A stretch of 28,578 nt of DNA from a virus: IMG/VR virus record IMGVR_UViG_3300020378_000032, positions 1 through 28,578 of that record. One strand, given 5' to 3'. Shown piece after piece: positions 5,859 through 14,061 of this stretch; the stretch's first letter is position 1, and every line of letters starts with the position of its first letter. The position numbers and the translations under genes are program-made. Below the pieces are notes generated by a model, which made no database searches, was not told where the DNA came from, and saw only the letters and a list, made by a program, of their open reading frames with translations.

Positions 5859-6068
5859 TTAAAGTTTAATTGCAAGTAATAGGAAGATTGCAATCAACAC
5901 TATATTTGCAAAGAACATTAGAAGTCCTAATATAGTGTGATACCAAATCCACCTAGTCTTGTATGCGTTTTCTATCGTTAAATCATCGGGGTCGGGTGAA
6001 CCGTCTGAGTTTCTAACCAACTCGTCCTCTTCCTTAGACCCCCATAATATCTGATACCATTTTTTCAT
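5859..6068 (-). CDS. Small single-span membrane protein, 69 aa
   Basis: A polar N-terminal half (MKKWYQILWGSKEEDELV...) is followed by ENAYKTRWIWYHTILG and one long hydrophobic helix at about residues 48-67, ending AIKL. It overlaps the nrdB stop by four bases and precedes the cytochrome gene by six, so it is co-translated with both. Two consecutive membrane proteins here may work together at the host inner membrane, but that is inference from position. I do not recognise a function. Confidence 0.7.
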   Translation of the reverse strand: MKKWYQILWGSKEEDELVRNSDGSPDPDDLTIENAYKTRWIWYHTILGLLMFFANIVLIAIFLLLAIKL

Positions 6069-7162
6069 AATTTAAAATCCGTAAATGTGTCATCTGTGAC
6101 ATCTTGTTTTATTCCACCAATTACATACGATTCTATCTCGGTCTCCTGTGGTGCATTCTGTAGACCTCTTGAGTTGAACCAGTGTCTTGTCCAAGGCAAC
6201 GGATTGTTTGCACTGGATATATCATATATTGGTTTCAACCCAATCATTCGTAATCTTTTATTTGCAATGTACTCAATGTAATTACTCAACAACGGTACAG
6301 ATAGTCCTATCATAGAACCGTCCTTGAATAAAAACTCTGCCCACTCTTTTTCCTGTAATACTGCGTCTTCATACATTTCGTATACTTCACTCTCACAATC
6401 TTTCATGACTTTGTTCATGATTTTATCGTTCTCATGATTCTGATAACATTTTAGAATGTGTTGTGATACTGCAAGGTGTTGAGCTTCGTCTCTTGCAATC
6501 AGTGATAATATTTTTGCACTTCCTTCCATGAGTTTCAGTTCACCAAATGCAAAACTACATGCAAAAGATACAAAGAATCTCAGTCCTTCTAATATGTTTA
6601 CAGATATTAGTGCAAGGTATAATGCTTTATATAATTCGTAATCGTCTACTTTGAGTCCTAGTAATCTTCTACGACCAAGTTGTATAAAATGGTCGTATCT
6701 TTCTGTGACCATTTCAGCTCTCTTTACAATAGCTTCTTCTTTCAATATTGTATCGAACACATCACTTGGGTCTGCATATACATTCTTTATGATATGTGTA
6801 TAAGACCTACTGTGTATGGTCTCCATGAAGTCCCAAGTAATAATGCAAGACTCAAGTTCAGGTAGAGACACGAAGGGTAGAAATGCTATGGATGGTGCTC
6901 GTCCCTGAACTGAGTCTAATAAGGTTTGATACCTCAAGTTTGAGGTAAAAATATGTTTCTGTGCTTTGTTTAGTTGTTGATAGTCTGCTCTGTCTTTTTG
7001 GAGCGATACTTCTTCGGGTCTCCAAAAGAAACCTAATTGTCTCTGAGTTAGTTTATCGAATATGGGATATTTAAACTCGTCAAATCTCTGTGTATTCAAA
7101 GGTTCACCAAAAAAAGGTTTTGCCTTTGTAAAATCTACTTGTTCTTTATTGAATACTGTCAT
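6065..7162 (-). CDS. nrdB: Ribonucleoside-diphosphate reductase class Ia beta subunit, 365 aa
   Basis: Small subunit that houses the diiron-tyrosyl radical needed to reduce ribonucleotides to deoxyribonucleotides. Expected ligands are all present: Asp in SLQKDRADY, Glu, His and the radical Tyr in METIHSRSYTHI (Glu/His/Tyr spacing as in E. coli E115/H118/Y122), Glu in EEAIVKRAE, Glu in NILEGLRFF, and Glu/His in ARDEAQHL. The C-terminal tail DDTFTDFKL is the usual alpha-subunit docking peptide. The start overlaps the upstream oxygenase stop as ATGA. It is separated from nrdA by that oxygenase, an unusual insertion. Confidence 0.97.
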   Translation of the reverse strand: MTVFNKEQVDFTKAKPFFGEPLNTQRFDEFKYPIFDKLTQRQLGFFWRPEEVSLQKDRADYQQLNKAQKHIFTSNLRYQTLLDSVQGRAPSIAFLPFVSLPELESCIITWDFMETIHSRSYTHIIKNVYADPSDVFDTILKEEAIVKRAEMVTERYDHFIQLGRRRLLGLKVDDYELYKALYLALISVNILEGLRFFVSFACSFAFGELKLMEGSAKILSLIARDEAQHLAVSQHILKCYQNHENDKIMNKVMKDCESEVYEMYEDAVLQEKEWAEFLFKDGSMIGLSVPLLSNYIEYIANKRLRMIGLKPIYDISSANNPLPWTRHWFNSRGLQNAPQETEIESYVIGGIKQDVTDDTFTDFKL

Positions 7163-8142
7163 TTCTTTTCCTTTAACTTAAATGATTCAAAATTGTTAAT
7201 AAACCATTTTTTCTCAAAATGTTCCCATGTTGCCTGATTGTACCATAATTCAGTAGCTGCATTAAATAATTTCATTTCCCATGTATCTTCGTCCTTTGGA
7301 AGATACCTTGATTCTCTTCCGTCAAACCTAAAAGGATTATATTCTCCCGAGAAATGGTCATATCTCTCTTTCATGTGAGGGGGAATGTATTTATCTTTTA
7401 TATCGTCCATGCCAGGCATATCTAACATTTTACCGTTTAAATTTATAAAATGCACAAAGATATGATAACTATATTCACCCATAAATTTATCTCTCCAGTG
7501 TGCAACATTTGGGCCTTGGTATAATAACAAGTCACCCACTTCTAAATCAATCTTCTTTGAGGTCTTTCTTCTTGTTATCGGGATTGACTGTGTACCCTCG
7601 TAAATCTCCGAAGGTTTTTCAATCCAATCATCAGAATTATCTATCCATATAGACCATGGTGAATTGTCGTCTGAGACATAATCCAAACATAGTGTACCAC
7701 TTATCTCACATGAGGGTCTATCTGAATGAGCTTTTAGATATGCACCTCTTTGATATTTTCTTGTATATGAATATGTTTCACCCAAATCCATATCGATATG
7801 GTTTTTCAATTCTTTCCATATCCAGTGGTGTAGTGCAACACCAAAAGGTGAACCCCACATTCCATTCGATTTATATAAAGTGTCTTCGGGAGAATTTTGT
7901 ATAATATCTTCTTCCAAATATAAATGTTCACTCATTTCGGGGTCGAGTTCCATTCTCTTCCATGTATCGAGTGCAAAGGTAATTATATCTTTGGGTATGA
8001 AGTTTCTTAAAACAACATATCCCTCTTTCATTAATTTCCAAGTGTCGGGATTAGTTCTCCCTTCGATTATTTTACCTTTTTCACTTTGGACTGCATTTTC
8101 AATATAATATTCTACAGTCCTATCTTCAAATCGCACAGGCAT
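7159..8142 (-). CDS. 2OG/Fe(II) oxygenase between nrdA and nrdB, 327 aa
   Basis: Fourth oxygenase-fold protein in the window. The metal site is visible as H139-x-D141 (LKAHSDRPSCEISGT) and distal H215 (GPNVAHWRDKF), with SGTLCLDY and DLLLYQG strands typical of the fold; the usual 2OG-binding Arg is not obvious, as YSYHIFVHFI occupies that region. Start 8142 follows GAGGAAG by eight bases; an in-frame start at 8166 lies deeper inside nrdA. It overlaps the nrdA stop by 17 bases and nrdB by four, so expression is tied to ribonucleotide reductase. The C-terminal 100 residues are rich in Trp, Phe and Lys and look like an added domain. Substrate unknown. Confidence 0.82.
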   Translation of the reverse strand: MPVRFEDRTVEYYIENAVQSEKGKIIEGRTNPDTWKLMKEGYVVLRNFIPKDIITFALDTWKRMELDPEMSEHLYLEEDIIQNSPEDTLYKSNGMWGSPFGVALHHWIWKELKNHIDMDLGETYSYTRKYQRGAYLKAHSDRPSCEISGTLCLDYVSDDNSPWSIWIDNSDDWIEKPSEIYEGTQSIPITRRKTSKKIDLEVGDLLLYQGPNVAHWRDKFMGEYSYHIFVHFINLNGKMLDMPGMDDIKDKYIPPHMKERYDHFSGEYNPFRFDGRESRYLPKDEDTWEMKLFNAATELWYNQATWEHFEKKWFINNFESFKLKEKK

Positions 8143-10429
8143 CGCAATCTTCCTCACCACCCTCAAAAGGGTCTTCCATAATTGGTTGTTCTTCTACCAC
8201 ATCTTCTACTTTACCGTCCATGGTATTGTGATAGTAAGATGTTTTCCAACCATATTTATATGTGGTCAATAGGTCTTTTGCCATAATAGATACAGGAACT
8301 TCATTGTTCTCGTAGTTCTCGGGATTATAAGACCAATTACCACTAATGGCTTGGTCAAAGAACTTCTGCATTACTGCAACCACATTTATATAACCCTCAT
8401 TTGAAGGCATATCCCATAATAAAGTATAACTGTTTTTCAGTGTAGAGTATTGAGGTACAACCTGTTTAAGTGTTCCTTTCTTACTCTTCTTGACTGATAA
8501 ATGGTCTCTAGGTGGTTCTATCCCATTTGTTGCGTTAGAAACGACGCTAGAGCTCTCTGAGGGCATTTGTGCAGTGAGTGTAGAGTGTCTTAGACCTCTA
8601 TCTTTTACTCTCTTTCTTAGACCTTCCCAGTCCATATTATACTTTGGTTTAACAAGTTCGTCAACGGACTTCTTGTATGTGTCGATTGGTAATATACCAT
8701 CTGCATATTTTGTTCTATCAAAGTAATCACATGCACCTTTCTCTTCTGCAATATCAGCTGATGCACATAGAAGATAATATTGGAATCTCTCTGTTAAATC
8801 GTGTACCAGTTCTAATGCTTGTGGGTCGTCATACTTTACCTTGTTCTTTGCAAGGTAATGTGCCAGTCCTATGTATCCTATACCAAGACTTCTTCTTGCA
8901 ATGGTTGACCTTTTTGCAGCTTCGACTGGATACTCTTGGTAATCTATCAGTTCTTCAAGTCCTCTCACTGCTAGTTCACAAAGAGATTCCATTTCCTCTT
9001 CTTTTACAATACCTACATTGATTGCAGACAATATACACAATGCAATCTCACCTTCCCCATCGATATGGTCGATAGGGTCGGTGGGTAATGTAATTTCTTG
9101 ACATAGATTACTCATGTTCACCTTATCTTTGAATGAACTATGAGTATTACTATGGTCAATATTCATTATGTAAATACGGCCAGTCTCTGCTCTTTCTTTT
9201 AATAAATCTGTAATCAGTTCTCTTGCACTGACTTTTGTTTTGGGTACGGAAGTTGCTCTCTCATACTTCTCATACATTTCATCAAACTCTTCTGTACCAA
9301 ATGCTTCGTATAAGCCAGGCACATCATGTGGTGAGAATAAAGTTATTTCACCGTTTTCCAAGAACCTTTGATAAAAGATTTGTGAGAGTTGGATAGAATA
9401 GTCGAGCTTACGAACTCTGTTGTCTTCGGTTCCCTTGTTGTTTTTGAGGACAAGAATGTCTTCGATTTCTTGGTGCCAGATTGGGAAATGAACGGTTGCA
9501 CTTCCACCTCTGACTCCGTTTTGTGTACAACACCTAACTGTTGATTCGAACTTCTTAAGGAATGGAATAACTCCAGTATGCTGGACTTCACCACCCCTAA
9601 TTTTTGAACCAATACCTCTAATTCTTCCAGCGTTGATTCCAATTCCAGCTCGTTGAGCGACATACTTTCCGATTGCATGGTCACTGGAGAAGATACTGGG
9701 TAATGAGTCATCTGAGTCAACGAGAACGCATGATGCAAATTGTCTGAGTGGAGTTCTAACTCCTGCCATGATTGGTGTTGGTATGTTAATTTTGAAAGTT
9801 GATATGGCGTCGTAATACCTTTTGACATAGTCTAGTCTTACCTCTTTGTCGTAGTTTTGAAATAGGGTCATTGCAATTAACATGTACATGAATTGTGGTG
9901 TCTCGAATACATCACCACTTGACCTATCCTGTACCAAATACTTGTCTACTATTTGTTGTAAACCAGCATATGTGAAAGATAAGTCTCTAGAATGTTTGAT
10001 ATATGAATTACATTTGTCAAACTCTTCTACCGTGTACATTTGTATAATATTTTTATCATATACACCATGGTCAATATTTCTATTAACAATATCTAACAAT
10101 GGTGGATATATTTCACTGTCTTTCCATTTTGTATTGAATACCTGTTTTTGAATTGCAAATAATAATAATCTTGCAGCCACAAACTGATAGTTTGGACTCT
10201 CTGTTGATATCAAATCATGTGCAGATTTGACTAATATAGATTGTATTTCTTTTGTTGTGATTCCCTCATAGAACTGTAGTCCACTATTCATTTCTACAGA
10301 AGACTCACTCACACCTGTAATATTTCTACAGGCTTTCTCTACCATTCTGTGAATTTTATCTAGGTCTATTGATACTTTGGTTCCGTCTGACTTGACAACT
10401 TTGATTCCCCCATTTCCGTTCTGATTCAT
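8126..10429 (-). CDS. nrdA: Ribonucleoside-diphosphate reductase class Ia alpha subunit, 767 aa
   Basis: Catalytic large subunit making dNDPs for phage DNA synthesis. It has an N-terminal ATP-cone (IKVVKSDGTKVSIDLDKI..., about residues 8-95), the first redox Cys in FASCVLVDSDD, the active-site triad N-x-C-x-E in MSNLCQEITLP, the partner Cys in GEIALCILSA, two radical-relay Tyr near NSYTLLWDMPSNEGY, and a C-terminal CxxC (DCDACAI) that takes electrons from glutaredoxin. Start 10429 overlaps the primase stop as ATGA; a GTG at 10441 would add four residues. The ATP-cone means allosteric dATP control is probably kept. Confidence 0.97.
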   Translation of the reverse strand: MNQNGNGGIKVVKSDGTKVSIDLDKIHRMVEKACRNITGVSESSVEMNSGLQFYEGITTKEIQSILVKSAHDLISTESPNYQFVAARLLLFAIQKQVFNTKWKDSEIYPPLLDIVNRNIDHGVYDKNIIQMYTVEEFDKCNSYIKHSRDLSFTYAGLQQIVDKYLVQDRSSGDVFETPQFMYMLIAMTLFQNYDKEVRLDYVKRYYDAISTFKINIPTPIMAGVRTPLRQFASCVLVDSDDSLPSIFSSDHAIGKYVAQRAGIGINAGRIRGIGSKIRGGEVQHTGVIPFLKKFESTVRCCTQNGVRGGSATVHFPIWHQEIEDILVLKNNKGTEDNRVRKLDYSIQLSQIFYQRFLENGEITLFSPHDVPGLYEAFGTEEFDEMYEKYERATSVPKTKVSARELITDLLKERAETGRIYIMNIDHSNTHSSFKDKVNMSNLCQEITLPTDPIDHIDGEGEIALCILSAINVGIVKEEEMESLCELAVRGLEELIDYQEYPVEAAKRSTIARRSLGIGYIGLAHYLAKNKVKYDDPQALELVHDLTERFQYYLLCASADIAEEKGACDYFDRTKYADGILPIDTYKKSVDELVKPKYNMDWEGLRKRVKDRGLRHSTLTAQMPSESSSVVSNATNGIEPPRDHLSVKKSKKGTLKQVVPQYSTLKNSYTLLWDMPSNEGYINVVAVMQKFFDQAISGNWSYNPENYENNEVPVSIMAKDLLTTYKYGWKTSYYHNTMDGKVEDVVEEQPIMEDPFEGGEEDCDACAI

Positions 10430-11451
10430 ATTCTTTTCCACTCCGTAAGTTTAGTTTTAGCTGAGAGGCCAGTATACGAATTCGATGTAATGACTTCTAC
10501 AATTTCGTCTTGAGTTAGACCACCTTGAATCATATCATTGATATCTTTGTATTGAGATACCCTTCTATCATTCCATATACATACAGTCCAACCGTCCTCA
10601 ATGACTTCGGAAATCTTCTTGATTATTTCTGTACTTCTAGGTTCGTTATCATAAACGAGTATTGCGTTGTCTTTAAATTTTTTATCTATCTTCTTAAAGT
10701 CACTTCCACCGACTGCAATGCTGTTGGGAAGGAATAAACTGTCTATTGGCCCCTCAGTGACATAAACAGTTTTAGTGTTGTCCACATTATTCAAGTTGTA
10801 GATGAGTGGAACATCATCTACGAATCTCATGGTTAAATATCGTAGTTGTGAATCATTTATTGCACGACCACTAATACCAATCAATTCTCCACTCTCATTA
10901 TAGAATGGTATAACAATTCGTGGGTCGTTTCCTAATACTCTATCCCTGTATTTCTTACTAAGACTTGCAAGTGTCTGAGATTGTCTAACGAACCACAGTT
11001 TATCGATTTGTTCTTTGGGAATCTTCCTAGATTCTAGATATTCTCTAGACTCAGTAGTTTCATTTGCACGAAAACAGAGTGCTGTCAAATCGATTTCTTT
11101 CATATTTAGAAGTTCTTTACGCGGAGTAAACTTAAAATCGTTTGCACTCCTAGTTTTTTTACTCCTCGGTTTTTTACCTGTTTCTTGCAACCACTCTTTT
11201 ATATATTCTTTATGAATAATTGGGAAGTGGTCTTTTAGAAAGTTAACACTTGAGGTTGACTTACCACAATTATGACATTTGTAGACAAAGTTTTGGTCTA
11301 CAGTGAAGTGGAATCCTCGTGCCTTGTATTGATTCTTTTGTGAATCTCCACAATAAGGACACCTGTGATTCAGTGTATTCTCATTCTTCCATTTTGCCAT
11401 TTCTAGGGACGAAACGACTTGGGAGAGGTATTTTCTCTCTAACCATAGCAT
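10426..11451 (-). CDS. DNA primase, gp61-like, 341 aa
   Basis: T4-type primase that makes RNA primers for lagging-strand synthesis with the gp41 helicase. It has an N-terminal zinc finger (HRCPYCGDSQ ... YKCHNCGKS), a middle region with RIVIPFYNESGELIGISGRA, and a TOPRIM domain with catalytic Glu in VYVTEGPIDSLFLPN and metal-binding Asp in AILVYDNEPR. Its promoter (TTGATA-17-TATTAT) ends six bases before the ATG, so the mRNA should be leaderless. Primase and helicase genes are about 14 kb apart here, with a late gene block between them. Confidence 0.9.
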   Translation of the reverse strand: MLWLERKYLSQVVSSLEMAKWKNENTLNHRCPYCGDSQKNQYKARGFHFTVDQNFVYKCHNCGKSTSSVNFLKDHFPIIHKEYIKEWLQETGKKPRSKKTRSANDFKFTPRKELLNMKEIDLTALCFRANETTESREYLESRKIPKEQIDKLWFVRQSQTLASLSKKYRDRVLGNDPRIVIPFYNESGELIGISGRAINDSQLRYLTMRFVDDVPLIYNLNNVDNTKTVYVTEGPIDSLFLPNSIAVGGSDFKKIDKKFKDNAILVYDNEPRSTEIIKKISEVIEDGWTVCIWNDRRVSQYKDINDMIQGGLTQDEIVEVITSNSYTGLSAKTKLTEWKRI

Positions 11452-11457
11452 ACATCT

Positions 11458-11486
11458 ATAATACTATAGATATGGTGTTTTATCAA
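11458..11486 (-). promoter_or_regulatory. Sigma70-type promoter for primase, TTGATA-17-TATTAT
   Basis: The -35 TTGATA (11486-11481) overlaps the TGA stop of the upstream membrane-protein gene; the -10 TATTAT is at 11463-11458. AAAACCCTC lies directly upstream of the -35, as at two other promoters in the window. Six bases separate the -10 from the ATG. Confidence 0.65.
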
Positions 11487-12301
11487 GAGGGTTTTTTGAT
11501 AGAATCCATCTTCTCTTTGGGGATTTGGAGAACATATCTGTTCTCTACAACCTGTGGTTTTTCTTCTCTGGCTCTTCTTTGTATTATACCAGCAGAAGTA
11601 ATCAACAATAGTATTGCAAGCGGGTCAAATACAAAAATCAGAGCAAAGATTACCCACCGTACAGCATTGTCAAGGTACTTGACAGATTCGTCTTGTCCGT
11701 ATATGACCTCTGCAACATATTTGATTGGGCCAATCTCTCCTTCCTGTTCAAGTTGTTTCCTTTCTAATGGTAATTTGTCTTCATTTAATTTTACTATATC
11801 ATCTACTATTATGTCAATATCATTTGCAATTTCTATTCTCTCGTCTCTCTGTCTTCTGTCGATATAGTTTCTATCCTGTGGTCTTGCAGTTGCAATAATG
11901 TTATCAAGGTTTGCAACTCTATCTTCTAGTCTGTTTAGTTGAGCTTCCTTTGCACCGATTCTCTTGTCTATGATAGACATTTCTAGTGTGTATGAATCAC
12001 CCACCAGTGTAGTTTCTATGTTTGCTTTAGATAGGTATCCAAATATACCCAATGAAGTGATTAACATGAGTACCACCACCGATAAGGTGAGATAGTATTT
12101 CATGTAGTTGAGTCTGTCCCAAAATAAATGTAGGTATGTTGCAGTGACTATTTTACCAAACTCTAGTGCAGACATCATTACGACTGTACCAAGGAATGCA
12201 CCAGCAAATATAGTTGCCATACCAACAACTGAAAAGTATGCAGCTATAGTTGCAATACCTAAAGAAGTTGCGAGTGCAAGGTAATTTAGAAATTTCTCCA
12301 T
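11483..12301 (-). CDS. Four-helix membrane protein with central coiled coil, 272 aa
   Basis: Two hydrophobic helices at the N-terminus (about residues 7-50, with Gly/Ala-rich FAGAFLGTVVMM), a third at about 70-90 and a fourth at about 218-240 flank a charged, heptad-like region of some 120 residues (IIDKRIGAKEAQLNRLEDRV onwards). Layout suggests an inner-membrane protein with a soluble coiled-coil domain. No enzymatic motif is visible. Stop/start spacing to the phosphatase gene is three bases, and the C-terminal KKPS codons carry part of the primase promoter. Possible roles are a host-envelope change or superinfection block; neither is shown by the sequence. Confidence 0.72.
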   Translation of the reverse strand: MEKFLNYLALATSLGIATIAAYFSVVGMATIFAGAFLGTVVMMSALEFGKIVTATYLHLFWDRLNYMKYYLTLSVVVLMLITSLGIFGYLSKANIETTLVGDSYTLEMSIIDKRIGAKEAQLNRLEDRVANLDNIIATARPQDRNYIDRRQRDERIEIANDIDIIVDDIVKLNEDKLPLERKQLEQEGEIGPIKYVAEVIYGQDESVKYLDNAVRWVIFALIFVFDPLAILLLITSAGIIQRRAREEKPQVVENRYVLQIPKEKMDSIKKPS

Positions 12302-12304
12302 AAT

Positions 12305-13042
12305 TTATCGTTTGAAGATGTCGTATTCTTTTTTCTTCTTTTTCTTTCCAAGTGCAGTTGGAGCCATTGATATTCCAACTCCTGTAGAATTGACTGGTGC
12401 GTCTTCTTTGAGACTCATGTCGACATAATCTATTAGTTCTTCTCCCAGTTTAACTCCTGCGTCATAATCAGAAGGATAATGTAATCCTGCTACGACTCTT
12501 CCGTATCCACATATCTTTGCACCATTCATGATTCCAGCTCTATGTTGTGGATACATTTTACTGTAATATTCTCCTACCAGTGTAGCTTGAGTTGCATGAC
12601 CACTAGGATATGCTGGTGTCTTACTTGTATCTGTTTCAAATTTGTTTAGTTCCAAACCTAGTTTCTCTGCAACTTGATATGGTCTTGGACGATTATAAAA
12701 GTTTTTAAAATGTTTTATTATAGGTCTACAGTTTTGTTCTATATGTGTTAGTGTATCTTCGTCATACTCTAGGTCATGTTCGTCCATGTATTGTTTGATA
12801 TAGTATGAAGTATCTAAGTCACAATTGATATATTGTTGTTTTTGTTTATCAGTTGTGTTTCCTATATCAGATATGATAGTTTTGACTTCCCTTACAACTT
12901 CGTTTCCTGTAGGTGGATTACCTAAATCTATTGACTCCCACCCGTCATGGAATATGTCTAATTTTTTATACTTTGGTTTTTTAAGGTCTTTTGCTGGTGC
13001 AAAAGTCATACCACTTATTTTTAATACATTCTCAATAAACAT
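12305..13042 (-). CDS. PAP2-superfamily phosphatase, class A acid phosphatase-like, 245 aa
   Basis: The three PAP2 signature motifs are visible: KHFKNFYNRPRP (K-x6-RP), AYPSGHATQA (PSGH) and GRVVAGLHYPSD (a G in place of the usual S of SR-x5-H-x3-D, with R, H and D kept). No membrane helices are present, so it resembles the soluble class A acid phosphatases more than lipid phosphatases, although it has no obvious signal peptide and would then be cytoplasmic. The C-terminus has a Lys run (GKKKKKKE). The ATG at 13042 is preferred to a GTG at 13051. It overlaps the upstream gene by 11 bases. The substrate could be nucleotides or other phosphoesters. Confidence 0.85.
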   Translation of the reverse strand: MFIENVLKISGMTFAPAKDLKKPKYKKLDIFHDGWESIDLGNPPTGNEVVREVKTIISDIGNTTDKQKQQYINCDLDTSYYIKQYMDEHDLEYDEDTLTHIEQNCRPIIKHFKNFYNRPRPYQVAEKLGLELNKFETDTSKTPAYPSGHATQATLVGEYYSKMYPQHRAGIMNGAKICGYGRVVAGLHYPSDYDAGVKLGEELIDYVDMSLKEDAPVNSTGVGISMAPTALGKKKKKKEYDIFKR

Positions 13043-13601
13043 CTTCTGCACTCAATAAAACTCTATTATCACCAACATATCCTTCGTATACTGATACTCC
13101 AAATATCTTTGCAACTTCACCTTTAACTTGGACTGCAGTTCTTGGAGTGTGACTATCTAATCTGTATCTGAGGTGATATGTTCCCTCATGTAATACTGGG
13201 AAGTTGACAGCTTCTACAATTTGGTCGGGGTGTAATAGTTCGTTGTCTTTTAATAGTCTGTAGAACTTTTCATATAGTTCTTCACCTTGTTCGTCTGATA
13301 AGTTTGCATGTTCCTTTAATAATAGTAATGCAACAGCATATGAAGCAAATGCAGTCTTACCGAAGGGTACTTTCTCTATGATTCTTTTTAGGTTGAATAC
13401 TAATCTATGTAATAGTGTAAATGAAGACTTCTCCATTTTTGATTCAGGGTTATTCTTGACCTCTTTCCCGTCAACCATTTTAGTTTTAATTCTCTTACCA
13501 TTTTGGTCAATAAAACCAAACTGGTATGCTTTATGTTTCTTAAATGGTGTGACCAACATTTTAAGCATGCGAAAGACTATTAGTGTATCTACAATTCTCA
13601 T
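13032..13601 (-). CDS. Conserved-type phage protein of unknown function, 189 aa
   Basis: The protein begins MRIVDTLIVFRMLKMLVTPF and has a long helical middle (SSFTLLHRLVFNLKRIIEKV, FASYAVALLLLKEH) and a basic, Val-rich C-terminal half. Similar N-termini occur in T4-like and other marine phages as I recall, without a known role. The ATG lies five bases after a CTAAATA late box, so it is probably expressed late and from a leaderless mRNA. It overlaps the phosphatase gene by 11 bases. There is no export signal; hydrophobic segments are short and look like buried helices. Confidence 0.68.
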   Translation of the reverse strand: MRIVDTLIVFRMLKMLVTPFKKHKAYQFGFIDQNGKRIKTKMVDGKEVKNNPESKMEKSSFTLLHRLVFNLKRIIEKVPFGKTAFASYAVALLLLKEHANLSDEQGEELYEKFYRLLKDNELLHPDQIVEAVNFPVLHEGTYHLRYRLDSHTPRTAVQVKGEVAKIFGVSVYEGYVGDNRVLLSAEDVY

Positions 13602-13606
13602 ACAAC

Positions 13607-13613
13607 TATTTAG
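13607..13613 (-). promoter_or_regulatory. Late-promoter-like box CTAAATA
   Basis: CTAAATAG on the minus strand, five bases before the ATG at 13601. It lies in the 18-base gap behind the 123-aa gene. Confidence 0.5.
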
Positions 13614-13619
13614 GTATTT

Positions 13620-13991
13620 TTAAAGTTCTCTTAATCTTTGTGCAAGAGAAGAATCTAGTTCTATATCAGGTTCCCATGTATTTTCTACATAACCAAGATA
13701 TAATAACATTGTTTTGATTGAAGTCCAGTATTTGTCGTCTTTGATTTTAAACCTTAACATTCTCATACATGGTTCGAATCCAAAGACATTGAATAAACAT
13801 ATGATATGGTTTAACATGAGCCGTTCTCTCATTTCACCATTGTTGTGATAACGGTGTAATAACCGTTTAAGATATCTAAACCTTCTCAAGTCCTCTTGGA
13901 AGTCTTCTAATGACTCACACTGTGGGTCATCGTAATGCTTCATTGCAAACGCTTGAAAGTTTTTTGCTGTGATTTTATCAAAAAGACTCAT
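13620..13991 (-). CDS. Conserved-type hypothetical protein, 123 aa
   Basis: An all-helical, basic protein beginning MSLFDKITAKNFQAFAMKHY, with many aromatic residues and a Cys pair near the middle. The pattern (AFAMKHYDDPQ..., RYLKRLLHRY, LNHIICLFNVFG, IELDSSLAQRLREL) matches small proteins common in marine T4-like phages as I recall; function unknown. No ribosome site precedes the ATG. The 70 bases upstream hold a C(UUCG)G hairpin. It is last before the late box at 13607. Confidence 0.68.
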   Translation of the reverse strand: MSLFDKITAKNFQAFAMKHYDDPQCESLEDFQEDLRRFRYLKRLLHRYHNNGEMRERLMLNHIICLFNVFGFEPCMRMLRFKIKDDKYWTSIKTMLLYLGYVENTWEPDIELDSSLAQRLREL

Positions 13992-14009
13992 AATATAGAA
14001 GTATGTAGG

Positions 14010-14025
14010 TCACCCCGAAGGGTAA
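14010..14025 (-). other. RNA hairpin with UUCG tetraloop
   Basis: On the minus strand ACCC-TTCG-GGGT closes an extra-stable C(UUCG)G tetraloop, extended by one G-U and one T-A pair to about 6 bp. Such hairpins are abundant between T4 genes. There is no T-run, so it is more likely an mRNA 3'-end or stability element than an intrinsic terminator. The rest of the 70-base gap holds no gene. Confidence 0.5.
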
Positions 14026-14061
14026 GTATACGGGTCAATAAAATAGAATGGGCACGACCCC

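Noticed and set aside
9343-9828. Long open frame (161 codons) inside nrdA on the same strand
   Set aside because: It overlaps conserved nrdA sequence in another frame, is Ser/Leu/Thr-rich with no motif, and has no ribosome site; a shadow frame.
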